64,000 bases of DNA from Planctomycetota bacterium (GCA_014237855.1 JABACD010000011.1:1-64000); one strand, 5' to 3'. Counted from the first letter of the stretch, positions 51,130 to 60,493 are shown. Numbers and translations: made by a program. Notes: generated by a model from the sequence alone, not told the origin.

Positions 51130-51947
51130 CAGCGCAGGGCCTCCTCCAGGGCCGTGGCGACCGCTGTACGCTCGTCGCGATACTTGGTGATCACCGCGCA
51201 CCCAAGGGCCAGGGAGCGCTCCCTTGCCCACTCACCCGCGGCAGGCCGGGTTCCAGGCACCACCACTGCTCCGGCCGGAATCTCGAGGGGCTCATCTCGT
51301 GTTCCAACCAGCTCCTGCTGCTTCACCAGATCAAAGACCCGGGTCGTTGCTGTCAGAACCACCCCAGCTGCGATGACCGCTCCGGTCCGTATGAGCACGC
51401 CCTCGTAGAGTCCAGTGTTGCCACCGACAAAGGCTCCCTCCTCGACGATCACCGGTCGAGCGCCTGGGGGTTCCAAGACACCACCAATCTGGGCCGCCGC
51501 CGAGATGTGAACGCCCTCGCCGATCTGGGCACAGGAGCCGACAAGCGCATGGCTGTCTATCATGCTGCGCGCTCCCACGAAGGCCCCGATGTTCACGTAC
51601 ATGGGTGGCATACACACAACCCCCGGCCCCAGGTAGGCGCCGCGGCGCACGGCTGAACCGCCTGGAACAAGCCTGACGTCATCACGCTTGTTGAACTGTC
51701 GCACCCTCAGGAGGTCCTTATCACGAAACGGGGGGCCCTGAAGATCCATGCCCTGGTAGCTCTCGCGCGTCAGCTCATTTCCCATGGCGATGACCTCGCT
51801 TGTGCGGAAGAGGTCCAGTATCGCCTCCTTGACTCTCGCGTTCACCACCCATCTACCATCATGGTCGCGGTCTGCAACCCGAAGCTCGGCAGTCTCAAGG
51901 GCCTCGAGAAGTGCTGCCCCGCGCGGAACGTCTTGAGGATCAGCCAC
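51129..51947 (-). CDS. dapD: 2,3,4,5-tetrahydropyridine-2,6-dicarboxylate N-succinyltransferase
   Basis: 272 residues, GTG start inside the end of dapE (8 nt overlap). The left-handed beta-helix repeats are clear from about 100 to 210: GSAVRRGAYLGPGVVCMPPM, YVNIGAFVGARSMIDSHALV, then GSCAQIGEGVHISAAAQIGG, as in DapD. A helical N-terminus (VKEAILDLFRTSEV) and the C-terminal VVPGTRPAAG block also fit. It succinylates tetrahydrodipicolinate in the succinylase branch of diaminopimelate and lysine synthesis. Its neighbour dapE is the next step in that branch but one, which supports the call. Confidence 0.93.
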   Translation of the reverse strand: MADPQDVPRGAALLEALETAELRVADRDHDGRWVVNARVKEAILDLFRTSEVIAMGNELTRESYQGMDLQGPPFRDKDLLRVRQFNKRDDVRLVPGGSAVRRGAYLGPGVVCMPPMYVNIGAFVGARSMIDSHALVGSCAQIGEGVHISAAAQIGGVLEPPGARPVIVEEGAFVGGNTGLYEGVLIRTGAVIAAGVVLTATTRVFDLVKQQELVGTRDEPLEIPAGAVVVPGTRPAAGEWARERSLALGCAVITKYRDERTAVATALEEALR

Positions 51948-52959
51948 TCGCAGCCTCCGCGATAATGAGCTGTTCTACCGTAGCCACGTAGCAGGCGACT
52001 GCCTCTCGAAGCTCCTGCTTCCCGACCTTCTCGTGATCCGTGTGCGCGTCGAGAATCGAGCCCGGACCACAGAGTAATGCGGGTCCCCAGCGTCTCATGT
52101 GAGGTGCGTCCGTACCAAAAGCCACAACCTCTGCCTCCTGCCCGTCCGGCACCACGAACTCCACGGGGCCGTAGCTCTTGAATTCCCCGATGATCTTCAC
52201 GTTGTCATTGAGACAGGACTCGATCCGGTTCATGACGACCTCGGGCTCCTCAACGCTTCGAATCAAGACCTCCGCACTGGCCCGGTCAGCCACAACGTTT
52301 GCGGCCACGCCACCCTGAATCTGGCCAACGTTCAGGGTTCCCTCACCAAAGACGGGGTGATGTCCCCACTGGTTGGACAGAAGTTGATGAGTGCAGCTGA
52401 CCAGCTCGTGCACCGCCGAGGGCCCACCCTTCTGGGAGGAGTGGCCAGCAACACCATGCGCTTCCAGGCTGACCTTGACGATTCCCTTGTGCCCGCGCAC
52501 GAAGCGGTTCCCCGTGGGCTCACCGATCAAGACGTGGTGAGGAGCCCAGGGTTCAGCCAGGAGCTCATTGGCCAGGCGTGCACCAGCGCTGTCTGTCTCC
52601 TCGCTGGCCGTGAACAGGAAGCCTATATCCGTCACGCCCCGGGCCAGCAGCTGCCGCCCCGCCTCCACCATTGCTGCGGCCTGCCCCTTGGCGTCGCAGG
52701 AGCCCCGTCCAAAGATGAAGTCCCCTTCAACCCGAGACCCGAAGTACGGTGGAACCGTATCCAGGTGAGTGCACAAGACCACTCGCGGCCGTCCGGCCCG
52801 AGCAAGGAGATTGAAGCGGCCCGGGGCCAGGTCCTGGTGCTCGCAGTCGAAGCCCAGGGACTCCAGCCTGCGAGCCAGGGCATCGCCATAGTCCCCTTCG
52901 TTACCGGTGACGGACGGGATCTCGATCCAGTCCACGAGGTCATCAATGAGTCGTTCCAC
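51940..52959 (-). CDS. dapE: M20 amidohydrolase, probable succinyl-diaminopimelate desuccinylase
   Basis: 339 residues, GTG start. M20 metal ligands: His65 and Asp67 (CTHLDTVPP), bridging Asp89 (GRGSCDAKG), catalytic Glu120/121 (SEETDSAGA), Glu147 (IGEPTGN) and a C-terminal His in HTDHEKVG. The inner dimerisation domain starts at GIVKVSLEAHGVAGHSS. Other M20 enzymes (ArgE, LysK) share this pattern; the overlap with dapD makes DapE most likely. It releases succinate from N-succinyl-LL-diaminopimelate. First gene of the three-gene unit with dapD and the zinc-ribbon protein. Confidence 0.85.
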   Translation of the reverse strand: MERLIDDLVDWIEIPSVTGNEGDYGDALARRLESLGFDCEHQDLAPGRFNLLARAGRPRVVLCTHLDTVPPYFGSRVEGDFIFGRGSCDAKGQAAAMVEAGRQLLARGVTDIGFLFTASEETDSAGARLANELLAEPWAPHHVLIGEPTGNRFVRGHKGIVKVSLEAHGVAGHSSQKGGPSAVHELVSCTHQLLSNQWGHHPVFGEGTLNVGQIQGGVAANVVADRASAEVLIRSVEEPEVVMNRIESCLNDNVKIIGEFKSYGPVEFVVPDGQEAEVVAFGTDAPHMRRWGPALLCGPGSILDAHTDHEKVGKQELREAVACYVATVEQLIIAEAASG

Positions 52960-53067
52960 CCCCGGAGCTTACGCTCTAGTCCGCCGGCGACTACACTTCG
53001 CCTTGGGATCGGCCCGGTAGGTCGACTCCCCCCCCTTGCCCAATCATCACCCCAGCGCCCCAGAGCC

Positions 53068-53898
53068 ATGTTCCTGACCAGCCTCCTGCTCACCCTGACC
53101 CCAGCTTCTACTCCCGCAGTCTCCATCCAGGACAGCCGCCGCGAGAAGGTCACAGCCCAATACGAGGCTCTCTGCGAGGCACGGGACGAGGCAGCGCTCG
53201 GTAAGCTCTGGAACGAGAACGTGGGGCTGGTCCTCCAGATCATCGACGCGGATCTCGAGGGCAGCCTGGCGCTCTGGGAGAAGTCCAAGTCTGATCCGCC
53301 CCAGGACGACATCGCCAGGCTACAAGCCCGAGCCCTCTACGGGGCCAGGATCGCCAGCAGCGCCTTGAGTCAGCCGATCTTCATCGACTACGCCTCCTCC
53401 TTCGTCGGCTGGAACGATGATCAGAAGGCAGCATTTCGTTCCGGTCAGGCGGTCTACGGCCGTGCAATGCAGGAGCTCAAGGGCGGCAACCACGAGGTTG
53501 CCTTCGAGGCAGGCAAGGAAACCGTCGAGCGTGCAAGTGCCCTCGGTGACTGGTGGGGTATGGCCATGGGCTACGGTGCCGAGGCGGAAGCCGCGCGACA
53601 GCTCGGCTGGTTCGAGGACTCCCTGCGAGCCTTTGCTCTTGCCCGACAGATCAACCACGATCTGGGCCTGCAGCACAGCGAGTACAAGAACCTGCAGGGT
53701 ATGCTGGCCGTTGCCCGCGCGGATGAGCGCTTTCTTCGCGCCTACATGACAACGGAGCCCATCATCGAATACGCGAAGGCCTTCAAGGATAGCGACACTC
53801 TGAGTTCAACCCTGAAGGCCAAGCTGGAACTCGAGAAGACTCTTGATCTCCAGGATGCTGCAGCAGAAACCAAGAGGCAGCTGGATGCTCTGAATTGA
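53068..53898 (+). CDS. Secreted helical (TPR-like) protein
   Basis: 276 residues from the ATG at 53068. A weak signal peptide (MFLTSLLLTLTPASTPAVS) would be cut near VSIQ. The remainder is almost entirely helical, with paired helices such as RALYGARIASSALSQPIFID and EAEAARQLGWFEDSLRAFAL, consistent with a TPR-like solenoid. The frame is open far upstream, but that stretch is the antisense of dapE. Function unknown. Confidence 0.72.
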   Translation: MFLTSLLLTLTPASTPAVSIQDSRREKVTAQYEALCEARDEAALGKLWNENVGLVLQIIDADLEGSLALWEKSKSDPPQDDIARLQARALYGARIASSALSQPIFIDYASSFVGWNDDQKAAFRSGQAVYGRAMQELKGGNHEVAFEAGKETVERASALGDWWGMAMGYGAEAEAARQLGWFEDSLRAFALARQINHDLGLQHSEYKNLQGMLAVARADERFLRAYMTTEPIIEYAKAFKDSDTLSSTLKAKLELEKTLDLQDAAAETKRQLDALN

Positions 53899-54270
53899 GC
53901 GCTGGCGGTTCAACCGCTCTGTTCGAAGTATGACGGCCCCTGCCCACATTGGCGCCATTCAGGCCCTTCGCCCGAAATTGAGAGAGCCCATCTGGAGCCA
54001 GCTCCCAAGGGGGCAGTTCTGGGCCAGGCCAAGCGCCGGCTGGGCAGGTCTCAGCACCACTGATACCGTCTGAGAGGCAGTCAGCGAGGTCCGAGGATTC
54101 TCTACCGCCTCTACCCAGGTCGCCCCCTCTGGGGCAGGCGCCACGGGGCCCCGTATCCGGGGTCGCCAGGCGCGTGGGTACAGCTCGAGAAGCGGGTCCT
54201 TGTCAGCTTTCTGGAGGAATAACTCTTATCTCGATTGAGAATGGAGGCCTCCCAATCCGACTGAGTAAGG
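53899..54270. other. Intergenic region before the minor-pilin cluster
   Basis: 372 nt with no credible gene. GGCGCC-rich short inverted repeats lie near 54136-54170. TGGAGGAATAACTC at 54213 looks like a Shine-Dalgarno sequence but no ORF with a sensible product starts there. The promoter of the pilin-like cluster must be in this stretch. Confidence 0.4.
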
Positions 54271-54867
54271 ATGCTTCCTAGCTCCCAGCCCACGAGCTTG
54301 CCCCCTGGTGAACCTGGTGTTCGACGCACCAGGATCACGTCAGGCCTGACCCTCATCGAGATATCGATCTCACTGGGCATCCTGCTCACGATTCTCCTTG
54401 GCTTCTCCACGGCTCTCATGAAGTCCATGAGGGCCTCGCAAGCCAATAGAGAGCGCATGCTCGCTACCAATGCTGCCCGTCAGATGTTGGAGACGATGCA
54501 GGCCTCCGAATTCTCGAACATCTTCCGCAACTACAACTCGGTCGAAGGTGACGACTTACCCGGAGCCCCGCTCCATCTCTCAGCCTTCAGTGTCGAAGGA
54601 CTCGATCCTCGCTCTGGAGACGCGGATGGGCTCTGTGGAGAGATCATATTTCCGGAACTCGTGACCGGGACTGGTGTATCCCAGCTCCGTGAGAACAGCA
54701 CCAACTCCAACCTGGGAATGCCACGGGATCTCAATGGCGATGGAAACATAGACTCACTCAACCACTCCGGTGACTACCGGATCCTGCCCGTCGCCATACG
54801 TGTTGATTGGCGAGGGCAAGCTGGAAATGGTCAAGTTCAGTTCAGGACCTTCCTCTTCGACTTCTGA
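54271..54867 (+). CDS. Minor pilin / pseudopilin with type IV prepilin signal
   Basis: 198 residues. Prepilin peptidase site SG-LTLIEISIS at about 24/25 with Glu at +5, then a hydrophobic helix (LGILLTILLGFSTALM) and an N-methylated-pilin-like amphipathic helix (ANRERMLATNAARQMLETMQ). The C-terminal half contains a calcium-loop-like DLNGDGNID. The leader of about 24 residues is longer than in major pilins. Predicted to be assembled by a PilB/GspE-type machine, probably at the tip as a PilV/GspI-like minor subunit. It overlaps the next gene by one base (TGATG). Confidence 0.85.
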   Translation: MLPSSQPTSLPPGEPGVRRTRITSGLTLIEISISLGILLTILLGFSTALMKSMRASQANRERMLATNAARQMLETMQASEFSNIFRNYNSVEGDDLPGAPLHLSAFSVEGLDPRSGDADGLCGEIIFPELVTGTGVSQLRENSTNSNLGMPRDLNGDGNIDSLNHSGDYRILPVAIRVDWRGQAGNGQVQFRTFLFDF

Positions 54868-55538
54868 TGAAGCTCCATGACGAGCAACAAGGCCAGTGGA
54901 GCAACCGCACAGGCTCCACTCTCCTGGAGGTTTCGATCAGCATTGCGATGGTCAGCATTGTGCTTGGAGTTGCCGCCATGGTCGGCATTGCCGGTCGAAA
55001 GGCGTTCGTCACGGCTAATAAACAGGCGCAGCTCGACTCGCAGCTGAAGATCGCTCTCGATCGAATCTCCGCTGAATTGGGCTCCGCGATCAGCAGCAGC
55101 CTCGATCCACAGCTAACGGGCATGGTCACTGACACCGACGAGATCAGCCTCGCGCAGGTTCTCGGGATCGTGGATGGAGTGCCAGTCCCTTCACCTGACT
55201 TGATCAGCTTCAGCTTCGAGGACGACCCCAACGACCCGGTTGATGGCCTGGATAACGACAATGATGGAGTTGTCGACGAAGCACGAGTGGTCTTCGTGCG
55301 AGGCAGTGGCGGTACCAGCCCCAGCGCGATCACCATCTGCAAGAACGTACGGCGCCACCTCCAAGGTGAGGAAGAAGGAGGTGGCGACGAGAACGGGAAC
55401 GGATTGATAGATGAGTCGGGATTTCTGATTCAGCGGGATGGAAACCTGCTGAGTATCAAAATCACGGTTCAGGGCACAAACGCCAACGGGGAAAGCGTAA
55501 CGAAGACCTCTTCGGCGTCCATTGTACTTAGGAACTAG
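54867..55538 (+). CDS. Minor pilin / pseudopilin (PilW/GspJ-like)
   Basis: 223 residues from the ATG overlapping the preceding TGA. Prepilin site TG-STLLEVSISIAM (about 16/17, Glu at +5) then VSIVLGVAAMVGIAG. The globular part carries an acidic calcium-loop-like segment (DGLDNDNDGVVDEARV) and a second one (DENGNGLIDESG), both typical of PilW/GspJ-type minor pilins in GC-rich bacteria. Translationally coupled to the upstream pilin, so the two probably act in the same pilus-tip complex. Confidence 0.83.
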   Translation: MKLHDEQQGQWSNRTGSTLLEVSISIAMVSIVLGVAAMVGIAGRKAFVTANKQAQLDSQLKIALDRISAELGSAISSSLDPQLTGMVTDTDEISLAQVLGIVDGVPVPSPDLISFSFEDDPNDPVDGLDNDNDGVVDEARVVFVRGSGGTSPSAITICKNVRRHLQGEEEGGGDENGNGLIDESGFLIQRDGNLLSIKITVQGTNANGESVTKTSSASIVLRN

Positions 55539-55548
55539 GGAGTCACCA

Positions 55549-56826
55549 TTGAAGCTACACAGCAAAGAGAATCGAACAGGGGCGGAGAGCCAGGGGGCCT
55601 CACTATTCGCCGTCACCATATTGATGGTGGGACTGGCCATCCTCTCACTTGCACTCTTCACGACGGTCAGGTCGAGCAGGAAGGCTCAAAAGGGTACCTA
55701 CGATCAAGCCAACGCAAGGTACGTGGCGGAGGCAGGCATGGCCGTTGCCATGATGAATCTGGCCGAGGGCGCTCCCGTGGAAATGGTAGCTCAGGGCTCA
55801 GAAGGAGCTCAGATCGACTTTGGCGGCGCAACCTACTGGGTAAGTGCAACCAGTATTCCCCAGTCAAATCTCTTCGAGCTGACTGCAACCGGTCTGGAGA
55901 ATGGAGTGGGCTCTCGCTTGACTGCCGTGCTGCGTGAAGTCTCCGACAACACCTTTGTCTGGGCCGCCTTCGGTGATGAGGGAGTGTCCATGGACAGCAA
56001 TGCGATGGTCGATAGCTACAATTCCAACTTGGGGTCCTACGACGATCAGGATGTCAACGGCAATGGCAGTGGCCGTTACGCACTCAGCAGTGGAAATATC
56101 GGGTCGAACGGCAGCATATCGGCGGACTCAAACGTTGAGGTCCATGGAGACGCCACCCCAGGACCTGGCGCTACAGCCAGCTTCAACGGAAACTCCACTG
56201 TCTCTGGGTCAACGACTCCGGCGACAAGCCTTATCGAAATTCCCGAGATCATTCTCCCCGACCTCACCTCTCTAGGAAACAAGAACTTCAATGGTTCCGG
56301 TAGCGGCGCATTCAATGACTTTATCCCCACCGGGGAGTACCGCTGGAACCAAGGCGTCGTCGACATGAGTCTTGAGGTCATCGGCCCGGCCACCCTCGTC
56401 TTCAGCTCACTCACCATTGACTCCAATTCCCAGATAATCGTGGATGCGACGAATGGCCCGGTCGAGATCTACGTTGAGGGAGATTTTGTCCTGAACAGCA
56501 ATGCGATAATTGCTTCGACGGCCTACAACCCATCTGACATCACGCTGAACCTGCTGTCAGACAATGTGATCGATCCGAACGTGGATGTTGACCTCGACGA
56601 AGTCGATTTCGATTCCAACGCGCAGTTGTACGGCACGCTACTTGCCCCTAACGCCTCAATCGAGATCAACAGCAACTTCGAACTCTTCGGATCCCTGGTG
56701 GCACGCCGTGTACATCTGGATAGCAACAGCAAGATCCACTTTGATGAGGCTCTTCTCGGGGCCACCAGCAATGGTGAGCGTACGCTTCAGCCAGTCGCCT
56801 GGCACCACATGCCCTATCACCAGTAA
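55549..56826 (+). CDS. PilX-like minor pilin-type protein with DUF7305-like adhesive domain
   Basis: 425 residues from a TTG at 55549, chosen because GGGAG lies just upstream, 10 nt after the previous stop; the frame is open to 55522. The N-terminal AESQGASLFAVTILMVGLAI and following helix are PilX-like (Gly then Ala/Ser at the processing site, lacking the usual Glu at +5). Residues about 150-425 are a repetitive, Asn/Ser-rich beta region (IDSNSQIIVD, VLNSNAIIAS, DFDSNAQLYGTLLAPNASIE) like DUF7305, found in pilus-associated adhesins. Possibly the tip adhesin of the pilus encoded here, by inference. Confidence 0.78.
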   Translation: MKLHSKENRTGAESQGASLFAVTILMVGLAILSLALFTTVRSSRKAQKGTYDQANARYVAEAGMAVAMMNLAEGAPVEMVAQGSEGAQIDFGGATYWVSATSIPQSNLFELTATGLENGVGSRLTAVLREVSDNTFVWAAFGDEGVSMDSNAMVDSYNSNLGSYDDQDVNGNGSGRYALSSGNIGSNGSISADSNVEVHGDATPGPGATASFNGNSTVSGSTTPATSLIEIPEIILPDLTSLGNKNFNGSGSGAFNDFIPTGEYRWNQGVVDMSLEVIGPATLVFSSLTIDSNSQIIVDATNGPVEIYVEGDFVLNSNAIIASTAYNPSDITLNLLSDNVIDPNVDVDLDEVDFDSNAQLYGTLLAPNASIEINSNFELFGSLVARRVHLDSNSKIHFDEALLGATSNGERTLQPVAWHHMPYHQ

Positions 56827-56850
56827 GACACCACCAACTCTGTCCTGGCG

Positions 56851-58203
56851 ATGTGGAGTTCAATCGGAATTACCGGCGCAGTCCTGCTTACGATCACCTT
56901 GAAGCTCACTTGTGCCCAGGAGATTCCCAGCACAGCGACTGGCGAAACACAGGCCACTCCAGTTGAGTCAAGGACCTGGCAACTGCTTCGAACGCTCAGG
57001 GATCCAGAGGGGCCTACTCCCGAGGCTGTGGGACTCCAGTTGAGGACTCTGGGGACAGGGGTACTCGACCCCCTGATGGCGGTCTTGCAGGAACGGCAAG
57101 TCCCCGCCCCTGAGCAGGAAGGAGGACCACTCCAGGTCCTGAGCGAGGCTCAAACTGAGGCCGTGCTGCTGGCTCTGGCTGGCTTCGAGCGCCGGGTCGC
57201 CATGCCCTACTGGACAAGCAGGTTCGGGAATTCCATTGATACCGATGCCTGTGAACCAGCCTTGCTTGCTCTTGGCGGCTTCGGACGCGCAGAGGACCTC
57301 AAGCTCATCTGGACCTTGGCTCTTGGTAAGGAGAATGAAGAGTATTCCAAGGCATTGAGGATCAACTTTCGGGAGGCGACTGCTTCGATCTTGCGCCGGG
57401 ACCCCCGCGGCTTTGCAAGAATCCTGCACTCCTGGCCAAAGCTCTCGGAGACACTCCTCGATGACGTCATCCTGGCGATCGGGCAGAGTGGTGACTCTCG
57501 TGGTCTGAAGACTCTTTCAGATGTACTGATGTGGTCTCCACAGCACGCGCGGCTGATAGCCTCCCAGATCCCATTGATTGGCCCTGCCAACAAGGAAGGT
57601 CCAAACCAGGCAATCGCGATAGCGCTGGCACCCAACCTTGCTTCGGAGGCCAAGGAGGACATCCAGGCTGTGGCCCTTGCGCTTGCGGTCCTCGAGAGCT
57701 TTGAGCCAGTACCTGAGCTGATAAGACTTCTCGAAGACCCGCGTCCGGGCATCAATGATTCGGCGCACTTCGCGCTTGTCTCCCTGACGGGTAACGAGCT
57801 AGCCGGAAGGAAAGATCTCTGGGAGAACTGGTATGCTCGGGAACTCAGCTGGAGTCGCAATGATCGCGCCATGACGATCAGACGACTGAGGTCCGGCACA
57901 AACGCGGATCTTCACAACACCCTGCGTGAAATCTCGAAGTACCGTCTACATCGACACGAACTAGCCCAGTCGATTTCCCCTCTGCTCGCTCACCCCAGCG
58001 AGAGTGTCCGTCTGACGACTGCCCGCGTGCTCGCCGATCTCGGCTCTCGCTGGGTGGGGAACAAGCTGGTCCTGGCGCTCTCGGACCATTCAGAGGCCGT
58101 CAGAGCAGCAGCTCATGCCGCCCTGATGAAGATCACAGGCCTCGAAATGGGAGAGGAGCCGGACAGCTGGCTCGAGATCGAGTTCCCTGGTGACTTCATC
58201 TGA
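56851..58203 (+). CDS. Exported HEAT-repeat protein
   Basis: 450 residues. An N-terminal hydrophobic segment (IGITGAVLLTITLKLTCAQE) is a signal peptide or anchor. The body has HEAT/Armadillo-like helix pairs: VGLQLRTLGTGVLDPLMAVL, ALAGFERRVAMPYWTSRFGN, and SVRLTTARVLADLGSRWVGN near the end followed by SEAVRAAAHAALMKITG. HEAT proteins are scaffolds. It starts 25 nt after the pilus protein's stop and is probably in that transcript, but a link to pilus function is not shown. A hairpin follows at 58234. Confidence 0.85.
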   Translation: MWSSIGITGAVLLTITLKLTCAQEIPSTATGETQATPVESRTWQLLRTLRDPEGPTPEAVGLQLRTLGTGVLDPLMAVLQERQVPAPEQEGGPLQVLSEAQTEAVLLALAGFERRVAMPYWTSRFGNSIDTDACEPALLALGGFGRAEDLKLIWTLALGKENEEYSKALRINFREATASILRRDPRGFARILHSWPKLSETLLDDVILAIGQSGDSRGLKTLSDVLMWSPQHARLIASQIPLIGPANKEGPNQAIAIALAPNLASEAKEDIQAVALALAVLESFEPVPELIRLLEDPRPGINDSAHFALVSLTGNELAGRKDLWENWYARELSWSRNDRAMTIRRLRSGTNADLHNTLREISKYRLHRHELAQSISPLLAHPSESVRLTTARVLADLGSRWVGNKLVLALSDHSEAVRAAAHAALMKITGLEMGEEPDSWLEIEFPGDFI

Positions 58204-58233
58204 GCCAGGGGAGCCGAAGACCCGCCCATAAAA

Positions 58234-58272
58234 GACTCACACCCACTAGCCGAAACTAGAGGGTGTGAAGTC
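58234..58272. terminator. Bidirectional-type hairpin terminator after the HEAT-repeat gene
   Basis: GACTCACACCC (58234-58244) pairs with GGGTGTGAAGTC (58261-58272) with one bulge, and CTAG inside pairs with CTAG. It lies 31 nt past the stop at 58203. On the minus strand it is followed by TTTTATGG, so it may also stop read-through from the carboxylase operon. Confidence 0.6.
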
Positions 58273-58456
58273 GGATCCCCAGCGCAGCTCTCAGCTGCGG
58301 AAAAGGAAGCCGGAGGGCTCTACCTTCCGAACGCCAGCCACGATTTTTTTTCCAGGCACTCGCTCAATCCGGGTTCAAGCAGAGAGCTGGCCACCGCAGG
58401 ACAGGCCCCATGGCCTCGTCAGCGGTCCCTGCCACCCTCCGGGACCACAGGGTTGC

Positions 58457-58975
58457 TCAGGAATCCGCCTCCCCGGCATCGATGGAGACCAGCTTGGCCC
58501 CTGCCCCCACCGCCTGGCCCTGGAGGGCATGCACCTCCTTCACCGTGCCAGATACGGGAGAGCTGATCTCATTCTGCATCTTCATCGCCTCCAGGACGAG
58601 CAAGGGCTGCCCCACCTCCACATGGTCCCCAGGGGCCACCAGGATGTCGATGACCACCCCGGGCATGACGCTCTTGACCAGACCACCGGATCTCGCCTCG
58701 GCCCTCTCGGCGGCATTGGCGGCCCGCTCACGCTCATCTTCGATCCGGACGTCATAGAGGTGTCCGGCGATGGTGATGTCGATCTCACTCGTTTCACCCT
58801 CGACCGAGACGCCGTAGCTCCATCCGCCAGAGAGGACCAGGAGCTGGCCTCGGTCATCGATGCTCTCATAGGAGAGCTCCACAGGAACACCATCAACAGT
58901 CGTCGTGAGCTTGCCAAGGCGCTCCACTAGCTCCACCAGCCGCTCCCTTCCGTTCACCTGCACGAAGTACTTCAT
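58457..58975 (-). CDS. Biotin carboxyl carrier protein of an acyl-CoA carboxylase
   Basis: 172 residues. The C-terminal 75 residues are a biotinyl domain with EAMKMQNEISSP, the biotinylated Lys at 132, and PGVVIDILVAPGDHVEVGQP. The N-terminal half (about 1-95) is a beta-rich region like the linking domain of propionyl-CoA carboxylase alpha chains. In bacteria such as Myxococcus and planctomycetes this carrier is often a separate gene next to the biotin carboxylase, as here (ATGA overlap with accC). It carries CO2 from the carboxylase to the carboxyltransferase. Confidence 0.9.
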   Translation of the reverse strand: MKYFVQVNGRERLVELVERLGKLTTTVDGVPVELSYESIDDRGQLLVLSGGWSYGVSVEGETSEIDITIAGHLYDVRIEDERERAANAAERAEARSGGLVKSVMPGVVIDILVAPGDHVEVGQPLLVLEAMKMQNEISSPVSGTVKEVHALQGQAVGAGAKLVSIDAGEADS

Positions 58976-60489
58976 TGTGCGTCTCCGTGGCGCCCGGCCC
59001 GGCGGCGGTGATCACTCATGCTCTCTCGGCTTCGATGCAACCAGCCGGCACGATCATCCCCGTTGACGCTGATGGCCCGCTGACGAGAACGGTGATAGCG
59101 GTGAACTGCAGCCAGGGCTGCCACCAGATCCTCCTCGTTACCGAGCGGGCTGGAGAGGTCCAGACTCTCCAGAAAGTGCGTGTCGTAATCGCCGTCCATG
59201 AAGCGCTTCTCCGCCAGAACTGCGAGCGCCGCCGTTGCACTGGTTCGGACGCCTCCAATATTCAGCTCCTCCAGAGCACGTCGCATTCGCGCGATCGCGG
59301 TCCCTCGATCAGGCCCCCAGACGATGATCTTGGCCAGCATCGGGTCATAGTTGAGCCCGACCTCCAGACCGTCGTACATGCAAGAGTCGACTCGCACCCA
59401 GGGACCACCGGGCAGACGAAGGTTCTGCACTGTGCCTGTGGCCGGCAGGAATCCCGCGGGTACGTCCTCTGCATTGATGCGAACCTCGATCGAGTGGCCG
59501 TTCATGACCACGTCCGATTGGGAGAGTTCGAGTGGCTCACCTGCGGCTGCCAGCAACTGCTCGCGTACCAGGTCGATCCCGGTGACTAACTCGGTGATCG
59601 GATGCTCTACTTGCAACCGCGTGTTCATTTCCAGGAAGAAGAACTCATCCTTTGAGAAGAGGAACTCCACCGTTCCGACGCCCTGGTATCCAACGGCATG
59701 ACTGGCTCGCAGGGCAACCTCGCCCATTCGAGCGCGTAACTCGTCGGTCAGGACGACTGCCGGACACTCCTCCAGGAGCTTCTGGTGCCTGCGCTGAATC
59801 GAGCACTCTCGTTCACCCAGGTGGATCCCATTGCCATGTTGGTCGAAGAGCACCTGGATCTCGACATGGCGTGGGTTGTCGATGTACCTCTCCACGTACA
59901 AACGACCATCACCAAAGGCGCTCTGCGCCTCTCCGGAGGCCGTGCGGAAGGCTGACTCGACCTCTCCCAGGTCCCGGACAATTCGAATGCCCTTGCCACC
60001 GCCACCTGCAGCAGCCTTGAGCGCCACCGGGAGACCGATCTCCTCCGCTGCCGCCCTGGCTGCCTCCGGAGTCTCGCAGGGATCGGTCATACCTGGAACC
60101 AGCGGGACCTCGGCCGCCAGCATGGCTCGCCGGCTCTCGATCTTGTCCCCCATGACCTCGATGGCTGCCGGAGGCGGACCAATCCAGGCCAGGCCGGCCT
60201 CGGTAACCGACCGGGCAAAGCCAGCATTCTCCGAGAGGAAGCCATAGCCGGGATGAATCGCCTCAGCACCGGTTGCCTTGGCCGCGGCCAGGACCTTCTC
60301 CCCAACCAGGTAAGTCTCTGCCGGAAGATTTCCGTCAAGCGGCACGGCCACGTGCCCCATGCGAGTGTGCAGTGCCTGCCGGTCAAAATCAGAGAAGACC
60401 GTCACACACTCGATGCCCATCTCACGCGCAGTGCGGATAACACGCAGAGCGATTTCTCCGCGATTGGCGATCAGGATTCGCTTGAACAT
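58972..60489 (-). CDS. accC: Biotin carboxylase subunit of an acyl-CoA carboxylase
   Basis: 505 residues from the ATG at 60489 (MFKRILIANRGEIALRVIRT); the frame extends to 60564 without a better start. ATP-grasp core with the Gly-rich loop AAGGGGKGIRIV (about 155-166), metal-binding FFLEMNTRLQVEHPITE (about 279-295), then ELVTGIDLV and RINAEDV as usual for AccC/PccA. It carboxylates biotin with bicarbonate and ATP. It stands 4 nt after the carboxyltransferase and overlaps the carrier gene, so the three act as one complex. Confidence 0.92.
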   Translation of the reverse strand: MFKRILIANRGEIALRVIRTAREMGIECVTVFSDFDRQALHTRMGHVAVPLDGNLPAETYLVGEKVLAAAKATGAEAIHPGYGFLSENAGFARSVTEAGLAWIGPPPAAIEVMGDKIESRRAMLAAEVPLVPGMTDPCETPEAARAAAEEIGLPVALKAAAGGGGKGIRIVRDLGEVESAFRTASGEAQSAFGDGRLYVERYIDNPRHVEIQVLFDQHGNGIHLGERECSIQRRHQKLLEECPAVVLTDELRARMGEVALRASHAVGYQGVGTVEFLFSKDEFFFLEMNTRLQVEHPITELVTGIDLVREQLLAAAGEPLELSQSDVVMNGHSIEVRINAEDVPAGFLPATGTVQNLRLPGGPWVRVDSCMYDGLEVGLNYDPMLAKIIVWGPDRGTAIARMRRALEELNIGGVRTSATAALAVLAEKRFMDGDYDTHFLESLDLSSPLGNEEDLVAALAAVHRYHRSRQRAISVNGDDRAGWLHRSRESMSDHRRRAGRHGDAQ

Positions 60490-60493
60490 CGGA

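Noticed and set aside
52099-53067. Upstream extension of the helical protein at 53068
   Set aside because: This part is antisense to dapE. The signal peptide starts at 53068.
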